A DNA stretch of 64,000 nt from NCBI GenBank assembly GCA_032173965.1, contig JAVUNC010000004.1, positions 4,362,001 through 4,426,000 on the forward strand, written 5' to 3'. Shown here one piece after another: positions 23,040 to 33,320 of this stretch (positions within the stretch are counted from its first letter, which is position 1; each line of letters begins with the position of its first letter). The notes beneath the pieces were generated by a model that worked only from the letters and a program-made list of their open reading frames with translations, did not search any database and was not told the DNA's origin. The position numbers were made by a program, and so were the translations under genes. Source of the DNA: Sitta carolinensis. Lineage: Eukaryota > Chordata > Aves > Passeriformes > Sittidae.

Positions 23040-23340
23040 TCATGTAACTGTGTAAGTCCTCACATGGCTCCCTGCCAGTAAACAGGTGTGGTTTCAGTCC
23101 TTCAGTGCTGGAGTTCCTTTCCCTACTCCAGCATCTGCACTCTGTTAAAATCTGCGTGACTCTAATTTGCCTACATGTTAATTGCCTAATTGCCTACTTT
23201 AGTTTCTCCTGGAAAACCTCGTTTTTGTTTCTCAAGCTGAGACACGGTGTGTTTCAGCTCTGTTTGCCAAACAGAGGTTATTTGCCACCCAAGATGGAGC
23301 TGTAAATATAATTCAGGATTTACAAACACTGCACGGTAAG
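23040..23340. other. Candidate conserved non-coding element
   Basis: A unique block with repeated TTAATTGCC/CTAATTGCC/CTAATTTGCC words (23162-23200) and a GTTTGCCAAAC NFI-like half-palindrome (TTTGCCAAA) near 23258-23268. Overlapping frames on both strands have no domain. Confidence 0.3.
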
Positions 23341-24912
23341 GTTGACCTTCCACTTGTACAGTAAAATACCAATTAGCCACTGACTAGGAAATTGATATGA
23401 ACTCCAAATAATTTTCTGCAAAATTAGAAAACTTTATACCAGTGCTTCAAAGTGTCTGAGAGATAATTCAAATAGTGGTTCATCCCTAGGTCATTCCTAT
23501 ATTGTCTATGAGGGACAAAAGTAATTCATCTGAATATGAAATTCATAAAATAATAACTCTCTTTGTATGTGTGACAAATCTTTGTTGATTTCAGAGCATC
23601 TGGGTAACTTTATCATATAGGCAGACACTCATGTAATCTGGAATATTGTCTTATTTTCATAATAGCAAAGTTTGCCTTAGGGTTTACTGTTAATTAATCA
23701 TGTCCAAATATTAACTGACATCCGTTCTTGGGTGTGAGAAAAACTCCCCCCCAGGGCACCTCCTCTGTGAAAAATTTAACATTTCCATTTAGAAAGTGAA
23801 AAGGATGAAATACTCTAAGAATTAGGGCAGCTGTATACAAGGGGAAAAACAGCTCACATGAGCTGGGGGAAGACAGGGAAAGACCAATTGGCTCCTGGGA
23901 ACCAGCTGAGGGAGAAGCCATCAGTTTTGGCAGACTTTGCGTGAAAGAAGGGAGAAAGGGAGAAAGAGCAAGGAGCTGCCATCTTCCCCTGGGATCACAC
24001 TGGTGTAAGTCCAAATGGAGCCCAAAATGAGCAGACGATGCAATCTTTGACCAGCATTACTTTCATTTTACATTCTTGGTGATCTGTGTAGACTCTATGG
24101 AGATATTACAGACTCACAGCAGAGCAAACGAGGATACACAGATCTAGAGAGAAAATTCTGTTTGTTAAGAGAAAAATTTGGGTGAGCATATTGCCATATA
24201 AAACCTCCAAAGCGCCTTGAACTTTTTGGGAATGGCATGAAAATTAACAATAAATGTTTGTTTCATTTACTCGTGGAAAAACTGAAATATTTAAAAGTGA
24301 CAAATCTGTGCGATAAGATGATTATAATGTGCATGTACAAAGAATGCACATCAAGACAGCTGTGTAGGGGTGAATTGAAGTCTGTGCACAGAGAGATTTT
24401 TCTCTCAGTGTCTCTTAACCCTGTTGTACATATATAGTAAAAAAGAGAATCACCTAGATGAGCTGATTTCTTCCCATCACGGTCTAGCTTTCAGCAATGA
24501 TTCTGATTTTTTCCCAGAGGTCTCTGGTCCTTAAACATAAAGGTAGACAATGAGTTAAAAATTATGTGGTTTGTTGAAAGCTGTAGTAAAACCTGGAATC
24601 CATTCACTCACATGGTGTAAGATACTCTAGATAAACATATGTTACTCCATGCTTCCTGCTTGAAAACTTTGCTGTTCAAGCCCATTTTACTTTGAGGCAC
24701 AGATGGGTTGCAACTTGCTTATATTTCCATATTTGGCCATTGAATGAGCCAAGAATAGTACAAGCATCACCATTTCCAGCTCTCACTTTCAATTTTCCCT
24801 CTTCATGTTTTCCAATGGTAATTACAGTACTTTGGGAAAGTCCTTTGTTTTTTCCTCAAAGGTATATCGACAGTTTTTTCAATTATATTTTTTTTTTCCT
24901 TGGTGACTGCAA
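23341..24912. other. Unassigned DNA
   Basis: A 106-codon minus-strand frame (23694-24014) has no recognisable motif. No repeat is recognised before the CR1 at 24913. Confidence 0.4.
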
Positions 24913-25055
24913 TGTTCTTGGAAGTGTTCAAGGCCAAGCTGGATAGGGTTTCGAGACACTTGATACAGTGGGTGGCATCCCTGCCTGTGACAGGGGGTTG
25001 GAACTTGATCTTTAAGGTTTCTTCCAACACAAGTGGTTCTCTGATCTGATGATTT
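24913..25055 (+). mobile_element. CR1 LINE 3' end, 5'-truncated
   Basis: Plus-strand CR1 3' end: 'ttcttggaagtgttcaaggccaagctgg', 'ggcatccctgcctgtgacagggggttggaac', 'gatctttaaggtttcttccaac', then a diverged tail. First of three CR1 copies packed into about 1 kb. Confidence 0.93.
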
Positions 25056-25077
25056 TTCAAATCACCCATTACCTTTA

Positions 25078-25384
25078 CATCACATCCAGAATACTGTGTC
25101 CTGTTCTGGTCAAAGGAGAAAGAACCTGGCTTTGCATGAGAGGATGAGGACAGCCAAAAGACATAAGCTGAAAGAGAATTTCAGACAAGATTTAAAGAGA
25201 AACTTCCACAGGGAGAAACACTCAAACGCTGGGAGGTGTTGCTGAAAGTGGTGGTACATCTTCGCTCCTCAGAGGTTTTGAGCAACCATCTGGGCCAAGC
25301 CCAGAGCTTCAGCTCTCTGTGCTTTGAGGAGAAAGTTTAATCAGAGACTTCTGAGGCCCCTTCCAAACTGCATTAATCTGATCC
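25078..25384 (+). mobile_element. CR1 LINE 3' portion, divergent subfamily
   Basis: Starts in the CR1 C-terminal coding region ('cacatccagaatactgtgtcctgttctgg'), passes 'gaggatgaggacagccaaaagacataagctg' and 'gctgaaagtggtggtac', and ends with 'tgaggccccttccaaactgcattaatctgat', a degraded CR1 tail. Internally shortened. A different subfamily from the preceding copy. Confidence 0.8.
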
Positions 25385-25403
25385 CAGACAGCTTTGCATT
25401 CAT

Positions 25404-25865
25404 TCATAGAATTTTAGAAACACAGAAAGGTGTTGCTTAGAAGAGACCTTAAAGACCATCCTGTTGCAACCCCCCTGCCATGGGCAGGGACACTTTCCAC
25501 TTGACCAGGGTGCTCCAAGCCCCATCCAACATTACCCCGGACACTTCCAGGGATGAGGCAGCCACAGCTTCTCTGGGCACCCTGTGCCTCAGCACCCCCA
25601 CAGTGAAGAGTTATTTCCTGATATCCAATCTAAACCTACTCTCTGTCAGTTTGAAGCCATTTTCCTTTGCCTTCTCATTCTTGTAAATATTCTCTCTCCA
25701 TCTTTTCATGGGTTCCCTTCAAGAACTGGGTCACTATTAGATGACCCTGAAGCTTCCTTTTTTCCAGACTGAAAAATCCCAATTTTCTCTGCTTTACCTT
25801 GTAGGAGAGGTCCTCCATCAGTCTAATAATTTTGGTGACCTCCTCTGGACTCACTTAATTTATGC
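25404..25865 (-). mobile_element. CR1 LINE 3' portion, about 460 bp
   Basis: The complement of CR1: tail 'tcatagaattttagaaacacagaaagg', 'gagaccttaaagaccatcctgttgcaac', CCCCTGCCATGGGCAGGGAC, 'ccactgaccagggtgctccaag'-type sequence, 'cctgatatccaatctaaacctac' and 'gtaggagaggtcctccatcagtctaataattttggtgacctcctctgg'. Its 3' tail lies about 20 bases from the 3' tail of the plus-strand copy ending at 25384, so the two face each other tail to tail. Confidence 0.96.
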
Positions 25866-26697
25866 CTCTGCAGTCTCATTAAAGATATATTTCAAATCCT
25901 GCCGCATTGTTTGCACACACATTTTTTTTGTCTTTCTCAAAGAATCCCTTGCCTTGCACTTATGCAAAACTCCTTTGATCTCACATTAAAAAATTGCTGA
26001 TGTTTCTCATGTTTTCTTGTATTATATTGATAAGTTCTCCCATGACCCATGGCTACGAAGTCATTCCTGCATGACACTTTAGTCTCTCTTGAAATCTTTG
26101 CTGAATTGCTTTCTTGCTCTTGTAAAATGTATTCAACATCACAGATATATGACAGATAAGTGAACGTTCTGGCAGATTCCAACCTCAGGAAAACAAACCA
26201 TTTTAAGTCTAAATTTGTATCAAGCTATCCCTTCCTGTATGTACATATTTTGACACCTTCGTCAACACAATTTCACTGTGCTTTTGTGGAGTATCTATAT
26301 ATTTCTTGAAACCTCTTAAAGTAGATAAGCAAAATTCAGGCATTTCTCCCAGTTTACTGAATTTTCACAGCTCCATTTATAGTTTAGTTACTTCAGAGGG
26401 TTCTGGAACAAAAGCTTGAGATAAGAACTGTGAGGTTTGGAATAGTTGAAGGAGAAGCAAGTGTGCTTTTGTTTGCATATATGAATGTAAGTGTATATGA
26501 ATGCATGTTTCTTTACACAGCCTCCTTCTCTTTTGCAGACCTTAGAAATTTTTATATTGTCAAGTTTTGTGCTGCAAGCCCAAGTTTGGCTTGAGTTACA
26601 GCAACTGAAATTGGGAGGTTTTCAGTTTTACTCCTTGGAGTTTGCACTAACAAGCCACAACTTCTAGAAAATATGGTAGAGAATCAGAGCATGGCAT
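25866..26697. other. Unassigned AT-rich DNA
   Basis: No exon or repeat is recognised. Confidence 0.4.
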
Positions 26698-26806
26698 GTG
26701 GATGTGGCACTCAGGGACATGGCTGAGTGGTGGCATTCACAGCACTGGGGGAATGGTTGGAACTCTTTTCCAACCTAAACAATTCTATGATTTTATGATT
26801 CTATTG
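26698..26806 (+). mobile_element. CR1 LINE 3' end, older subfamily
   Basis: 'gtggatgtggcactcagggacatggctgagtggtgg…', 'tggttggaactcttttccaacctaaacaattctatgattttatgattc': the 3' end of the 'ttttccaacc' CR1 subfamily with two copies of the 8-bp tail unit. Confidence 0.95.
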
Positions 26807-28986
26807 TTGTAGTAGGGAAAATGTGATGTCCCATAATTATTCTACCCTTTTTACTGAAGTATATTTGCATTGATTTCTATTCAACAGACAACTGTGTAGT
26901 TTTTGCAGCTTTCCTGTGCCAATGAGGAATTCAGTGCAACATTCATATCTCAGATCCACTGCTGCCCAGGAACCAGAAGGATACAAAGAAATAAGGAATT
27001 TCACATGGGAATCCAGGAGGCAATACAACTACATCTCTATTGGTAAACTAAAGAGCCAGTTGCAGTTTTTTTGACCCATAGGCCAAAGGACAGAATACTT
27101 CCATATTATCAAATTGTTTTAACTTTTGGAATGTAATAGAAATCCTTCAAATTCCTCTTGGAAATGATCCATGGCCTGCGTTGATTGAGAAACCATGATT
27201 AAATATTGTATACATTGTGCTAGTTTACCTGGGTAAAAAATGTCTCAGGCATTACACTGCTAAAATAATTCAATAAAGTTCCAGTGCCTGTGTTCAGGAG
27301 CTGATAGGTTCAAATTACCAAAACTGAGAAAATTCAGATGCCTGATATCTGAGAAAAACAGGAAAAAATCTGTCTTAATAGCAAGACTAATGAGGGATAT
27401 GCTGCTGGAGAATTACTCTTCCCAAATTGTATCTGTGGTTATAAAAGCTCATAATACTTTTTGTTAGTCCCTTGTTCACTCACTGGGGTGTATATCAGAA
27501 AATCATGGCTGGAAGCAAATTGATATGAAATTAGACAGGCTTCCACTACCACTGTAACATGTTTCTGAAGATAATGAGGACTTAGGAGCCAAGTCCCTTA
27601 AGTGTTTGCCATTTCTGTGTGTTAACTCATTGCACATTTTTCGGATTTGAACAGGAAAAAAAAAAAAAAAAAGGGAAAAAAAGGAGGAATTTTTTGAAAA
27701 ATTAAGCTTTTTAGAAATAAGAGCAGAAAATTAGGAAAAACTGAATTACTAAAACCTGGGGATTCTTCAGATTCCATAGAAGTATATGGTCTCCTCTCTC
27801 TGTCTCTTAAAAATCATAAAATATATATATATTTTTTCATTTGGTTTTGGAGTTTTTTACTACTTCTAGCAATTTTGTTTGCAATGTAAAATATTAAATT
27901 TTGTCACAGAGGTCAAAGTCAATCACTTTGCTACTTAGCTTGTTTGGAAGGAATAATAACATCTTGTTTGGAAACTACAGAGCTTTTCCTGAGTCACTTT
28001 GGGTCCATGTCTTACATTCCTTGTGTGTGGGCAGAGTCCTGTACTTGTGTTACATAACAGGATCTCCCCAGGCACAGAAAATTTCAGGAGCCTATAGAAA
28101 CTTCAGTCCTGGATGGCACAAAATAATGAAACATCACACAGCTTTTGAGAAAGGGGATTTTTTTATTGTTCTTTGTTTTATATGTCATCCTTTTCTGATA
28201 AGTAGTTGCAGACTATCAGCAACTTCTGCTGTAGGAGTCACAGCAAAGGCTGGTTATAATCTTGTTTATTAAGTGCCACAGGAGGGGAATAAATCAGCTT
28301 TAACATGGCATATCATACGTGACTGTTGATTGCATGTCTGAGTAAAAATTAGAGGATAATGAAGAATCCAACGGCAGAGCCATGATAAGAATGATCCAAG
28401 GGTGAGTTTGTTAATCTGTTGTGCATTTTATCCACTTAATGTCTCTGTTGTTTTTCCTGTTCTTCCACACATACAGGTTGGACCAGACATGAAAATTTGA
28501 GTGCCTACTGAGGAAAAACTAAACCTTTGCAAATAATGATAATTGGAATCAGAATTTTTTTTTTCAGCATCTTTGTACTGAAAGGAAACAGCCTTGCTGT
28601 CACAAAAGGAAAGAATATGTGGTGGGAGCATTATAAAAAATGTTTCTCTGACAAAGGAACAAGTCACAACACTTTTTATTGTAGGAGCAAAGACTGCTGC
28701 TTTTATTAAAACAAACAGCAAAGCAGTTAGAAACAGAATTTACTATATAGATAAGGATGCTAGGTAGGAAAAGTGAAGAGCAGACCAATAAGAAAAATCA
28801 TATGTCACAGTGAAAACCACAAGAAAGAAATGGGAATGAATCATGTGCAGAGGTACTCTACAAATTAACAGAGTTTCCAAAGTGCTGTATGGATTTTAAA
28901 ATAGGGGTTGAGAGAGGAATAATTAGCAGCAAAAGGGGAAAAGGGAAAGAAAATCAAGTTAGGGATGAACTTTTTTCAAACCTGGG
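26807..28986. other. Unassigned AT-rich DNA with an A-rich tract
   Basis: Contains an A-rich tract at about 27656-27690 and a short TA run near 27821-27829. A 123-codon plus-strand frame (27901-28272) has no recognisable domain and no splice context, so it is not called a gene. Confidence 0.45.
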
Positions 28987-29186
28987 GCAGATATTTTCAA
29001 AGGTGCTGAAATTAATGTGATCTCAGTAGCTAATTCCCCCAGCTAGTTTTGAACTTTTTCATAGAGATGCTTACTATTGAGTATCTAGATCCATAATTAG
29101 GCCCTTAAATCAAAGAAAATTAGTTTTCAGGGAAGCTGACCTCTTCTTAAAGTTATTCAGAGTTCAGCACTTTTGAAGATCAGGTC
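28987..29186. repeat. 200-bp element with inverted ends (ancient MITE-like)
   Basis: The left end (28987-29010, 'gcagatattttcaaaggtgctgaa') and the inverted right end (29163-29186, 'ttcagcacttttgaagatcaggtc') are 24 bp each and complementary at most positions. The arms resemble a palindromic amniote repeat I recall with ends like CAGATTTTCAAAGGTGCTGA. The interior is diverged. No transposase is present, so it is a non-autonomous relic. The family name is not certain. Confidence 0.7.
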
Positions 29187-29681
29187 ACTTTGATTTAGGT
29201 CTTGGGTCCATAGCCTGGGTATCTTGACCTGAAGGGCCTCTTGAACAAGAGTCACAGGGTTACCCTCTGTGTCCACACAGTACTACAAATGAAAAGTATG
29301 TAATGCAAAGGTCTCCCTGCAGAAGGGGCAGCCTGGCAGGACAGAGCTGTCTTATGACCTTGCTGGCTCAATGTGACATAGCTGCAGGAAGGACAACTGG
29401 TTCCCAACAACCTGCACAGCTTTACTCAATGTTTTTTCGGATGTCAGTCCAGGTGACATGGTGGGGAGGAATTAATGATAAAATCCTGCTGAGGGTTCAA
29501 TTTCTTGTCTATACAGAAAATAAAAAATCAAAAATCCAAACAATTGCCATCCTCAGAGGATTTCCTTTGTTGCTCTTTTTACTACCATACAGGCAAAATA
29601 TTGGGTTTTGTTCCCATGACAGACAGGGAGGCTTTAGCCACCTCTTTAGTTCTAGTCTGGTCTAACTTAGTCTCTTTTACC
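29187..29681. other. Unassigned DNA
   Basis: A 120-codon plus-strand frame (29303-29665) is present without a recognisable domain. Not called. Confidence 0.4.
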
Positions 29682-29725
29682 ATCACAGAGGAATCATTAA
29701 GGAAAAGACCTCTAAGATCATCTTT
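29682..29725 (-). mobile_element. Very short CR1 LINE 3' remnant
   Basis: ATCACAGAGGAATCATTAAG then GAAAAGACCTCTAAGATCATC corresponds to the complement of the old-type CR1 tail. Only about 44 bases are recognisable. Confidence 0.7.
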
Positions 29726-30479
29726 GCACAACAGTTTCCAAGGAGATTTGTAAGAAGCTCAACTCAACTACTGGGCTGACTAAGCTTTGTAAGTAGATAC
29801 AGGTTGGTTCTGTGCTTATTTAACTGATATATTTCAAAATCTCAAGACACACATTTTACAGCTGTGGACGCTTGTGTGGTTTTCAGGTAGTGACAATACA
29901 CTGCTGGAACCAGGTAGAGGATTAACATCACTTTTAACCTCCCCAAAAGCCATTTTGCCACCATTTTTGTTCCCAGTAAAATTGCAATGTGTTTATTGCA
30001 ATGATCCCATATATTAAGCCTTCCATTTCCTCTTTCCTTTTTTGTTCAACTTCTTTCTTTCTTCTTTACATACCTTCTTTATTGCCAAGATCTGTTCTTT
30101 TTCCTCCACTCCTCTCTACTGATCATTTCCTTTTTCCTTGACTGTAAGAATCAGTCAATAGATGGGTCAACTCTGTTTCGTGGCTTTGATGCTGCATCCT
30201 AAAATTATGAGGGCTGAGCTGGAAAAGCAATTCATTACCCAAACAGACCGCTGCTCTTCTTAGCTAGATTCGGTATCTGAGACAAATATAATGATGTAAC
30301 TCAGTTCCATAACACATGGAGAAAAGTGATGGAGCGAGATCTGGGAACCTGTCCGTCTGAAAACAATGGAAAGAAGATTTCAGTTTCCATAATTTTTGCT
30401 TTAATGGCTTCACACACAGAGTGGAAAGGGCTGCAGGGAGCACTGTGACTGTCTCCTCTGACCCTTTGCATTACACAAG
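29726..30479. other. Unassigned AT-rich DNA
   Basis: Pyrimidine-rich stretch near 30020-30120. Nothing else is recognised. Confidence 0.4.
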
Positions 30480-31555
30480 CCACTGAACTGAGCAAATCAA
30501 TTTCTGCAGCTGGCCCCTCACTTGGGTTGAGTTTGTACGAAATCCCAACGGCGTCACTCCTGGGGCAGAGCGTCAGTACTCTGTTTATTCCACACCTTTT
30601 GTGAAGATATCTAGGCTAGTGTTTGTTTTGGCTTAACAAGAAAATCTCTCCAGTGTTTCTCCATGATCGGTGGAGAGAAACACTTTGGCTCTTCCAGCAG
30701 TGTAGTCAGGGCACTCAGAGTTTGGCCCTTGACATGAATCTTAACATTAGGGGAATCTTCTTCCTATTTCTGATTACCAAGGTGGCTTGTGGAGATAAGT
30801 GTTTCTAGAAAGAATTCAGCCTGTTTGAATAATACTCTCTTGTGTCCTAATGACAAAGGCTTCATCTGCAAATTGATCCCTTTTCATTCCTTTTTAAGCA
30901 GATACTTTTTAAGGGAAGAGCCAACTCATTTTTGACTGACGGCATTATTTTCAAATTAAAATATTAGCGTTGCCTATTACAATGACATAACAGCAAGTAA
31001 AACTAACAAGAGAGTGAACATTGCCCGTTGAAATTACTTATTAAACAGCAATATCCACATCTGTTAGTGGGATTAAGCTTGTGGTTCCTGGTGGATACTT
31101 GTTACAACAGAATTCAAGCAGTTAAAGCAACACTGGTGCTTTCACATGTCAAGTATTTGTATAAGAATTTGAGGTTTATTAGCAAAGTTGATGGAATTCT
31201 TTAAGGAAGCCACAAGGGAATGATCTGTCCAAGCAATGGAGAACACAGAAGTTCACCAGCAGAAGACTTTGATAGAAAACCCTCTGGACCCTTGTGCACT
31301 CGCTTGTTGGCATAGGCAATATATTACTCAAGTATTAAACCCCAAATTTTTAATGGCATAAAAATAAACTATACAGACATCATTAATTTTCAAATAAAAA
31401 ACTCAAAGGAGTGCTACTTTTCCACATTACCCATCCATATTCATCTTTCTACAGAAATAGTGGTCCCAGCCCATTCTGACAGCCGTAAAATTGGACCTCT
31501 CATTTTTAATGAAGGAGTCTAATTCTAGGATCACACTGAAATTCTAGCGCAGGTA
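30480..31555. other. Candidate conserved non-coding cluster
   Basis: About 1 kb of unique sequence with the texture of conserved vertebrate non-coding DNA: CpGs kept in an AT-rich setting (30536-30573), TCAAATTAAAATATTAGCG (about 30950), GGGATTAAGC (BICOID/OTX-type GGATTA, about 31070), and CATTTTTAATGAAGG (about 31500). All frames are short. It directly adjoins the degraded CR1 at 31565, which may mark the edge of the constrained block. Confidence 0.35.
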
Positions 31556-31572
31556 ATTGCATTTTGTGTGTC

Positions 31573-32261
31573 TTACCTTCCCTCAGCCCCTTCAGCTGCC
31601 TTCAGTTCCTGTTCAAATTGTGGCAGGGTACTGTCAAATATGTTTAATAACTGACATATTCCGTATCTGAAGTGTCTCCATTTTCTGTCTGATGAGGAGG
31701 TGAGTTCACAGTTTGTTTCCCTAGCTGGCTTGCTTGCCAGCTGTGTCAGGAAGTTCTCTTCCACACACTTCAGGAACCTCCTGGGCTGTTTCCTCTCTGC
31801 TGTATTGTGTTTCCAGCAGACATCTGGTAAGTACCCGCGAGGACAAGGGCTGGAGATTGTGAGATTTTGCTTTGCTGTTTGTAGAATGTTTCATCTGCCT
31901 CTTCCTCCTGGATGGGTGGTCTGTAACAGATTGCCAGCAGAATATTTGCCTTGTTGGCCTTCCCCTGCCTCTTGTCCAGAAACATTCGACCCTATCATTA
32001 CCAAAAATAAGTTTCAGATAATCAAAATCTCCCTAAAATTCAAGGCTACCCCATTGCCTTTTCTTCCTTGCCAGTCCCTTCTGAAGAGTTTATAGCACCC
32101 ATGGAAGGACTCCAGCTGTGCCAGTCACCCCACCTTGTTCTCATGATGGAAGTTACATCAGAGCTTCCCTGCTGTGCAATGTCTTCCAGATCCTCCTGTC
32201 TGTTGCCCGTGCTGTGTGCATTGACATAGATGGTCTTCATTTGGAGTGGTGATCTTGTCAC
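31573..32261 (-). pseudogene. CR1 ORF2 endonuclease (APE-type) remnant
   Basis: In an intact CR1, ORF2 encodes an apurinic-type endonuclease followed by a reverse transcriptase that prime the element's own insertion. The start (32261 downward) reads MKTIYVNAHSTGN, keeping the Asn of the first endonuclease motif. The usual Glu of the next motif (family pattern ITETWW) is replaced: here IMRTRW. After a break, a second frame (31985-31770) reads ILLAICYRPP and then DETFYKQQ. The following 'GDFN' motif has decayed to AGTYQ. A third frame (31764 downward) begins EENFLTQL. The reverse transcriptase domain is absent. Frameshifts, stops and lost catalytic residues show it is dead. Confidence 0.85.
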
Positions 32262-32489
32262 ATTTTATGGTGGGGGGAAAGCCCTAATCCCAATGTGGCC
32301 ATTCTCAGATGCTTCCACAGTTTTTAACACTTCAACAACCCTGGTGTCTTTGCTGCCACATGGATCCTCATCCCCCCCCACCTCCAGTGAGACAGCAGAC
32401 TGAAGAACCTTCCTGGCACACCACCCCATGGCCATTGGCAAGTCTCCCCAAGGTTTATATGCAGTTATCTTGGTTTGATCTCTTTCCAC

Positions 32490-33225
32490 CTTCAAATGCA
32501 GTTTAAAGCTCTTTCAGTGACCCCTGTTAATTCCTGTGCAAAGGGCCTTTTCTCCTTTGGACACAGCTGTACCTCTCTGATGCCAGCAGGCCTGATGTCA
32601 TGTAGACTCATCCATAACCAAAACCCCCCAAATTCTGCTGGTGTTGCTAGATGGAGACCTGCTGGCTCTCCCTGTTCCTTCCCTCATCATTCCTTTCAGC
32701 TGGAAGGATAGAGGAGGATGAACTTGTTCTTCTGATCCCTTAACCAGTTGTACCAGAGCCTTGAAGTCTCTCTTAATTGTCCTTGTACTTGTTGCAACTC
32801 CAATCGCTGTCATCTTGAACAATCAGTAAAGGATAATAATCTGAGGGTTGTACCAAGAGGCTTTCTCTAACTGCTTTAACCTGGGTGCCCTGAAGGCATC
32901 AGGCTTCCCTAAGAAGTCTGGCCTGCACATTTGCCTTCTGCTCCCTCCACAGGGGAGTTTCCCAGGACAATGAGACACCTTAGCAGGGTATAGGCTGATT
33001 AACCTCGGCAGCACCTCCTCATTCAATGAACCATTGTCCTCGTTTATTGTTTGTTTCCTCTTGCACAGGCTCGGCCCTGTTGTCCAGGGGTACCTGGGGA
33101 GGTGGAGCACTCACAGAGATGTTCCTGCCGGGCCAGCCAGGGACTGGCCACCATGGCTCCCTCTTCCTTAAGTCAGTGTTCAGCCAGGTGGAGAGAGGAC
33201 AGAGACCCTTCACATCCTGGATCAT
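32490..33225 (-). pseudogene. CR1 ORF1 (esterase-type) remnant
   Basis: CR1 ORF1 proteins carry a C-terminal SGNH-type esterase domain. Here 32822 downward reads MTAIGVATSTRTIKRDFKAL, matching my recollection of the stretch before the esterase. After a frame change, 32612-32500 reads PKEKRPFAQELTGVTERALN, resembling the end of the esterase (pattern: DGxHLSxxGKRxFAxEL). The Asp-X-X-His motif expected just before it is not intact. Upstream frames (33225-32823) have CR1-like order but are too decayed to assign. No start codon can be set with confidence. Confidence 0.7.
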
Positions 33226-33320
33226 CCTGTCCTGTCTGCAGGACTCCCCAGCCTACTCACCTCCAGCTGCACCTCTGCCTCCCCCAGGTCAGAACATCCC
33301 CTGTGCACCATGCTGAGCTC

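Larger units (their letters stand above)
31565..33320 (-). mobile_element. CR1 LINE internal (5'-half) fragment carrying ORF1 and ORF2 remnants
   Basis: About 1.75 kb of minus-strand CR1. Reading from high to low coordinate it contains ORF1 sequence (an esterase-like C-terminus near 32500-32822), a short linker, then the start and middle of ORF2 (endonuclease, 32261 down to about 31573). Nearly all bird CR1 copies, and all others in this window, keep only the 3' end, so a piece with the 5' half and no 3' end is unusual. Both ends are truncated and frames are broken many times: it cannot be active. Confidence 0.85.

Noticed and set aside
27901..28272. Plus-strand frame of 123 codons
   Set aside because: No recognisable domain, no splice or promoter context, and a length expected by chance in 64 kb.
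29303..29665. Plus-strand frame of 120 codons
   Set aside because: No domain or homology that I can recognise. An overlapping frame on the same strand is also open.
31700..32095. Plus-strand frame of 131 codons
   Set aside because: The opposite strand matches CR1 ORF2 endonuclease. The plus-strand frame is its shadow.
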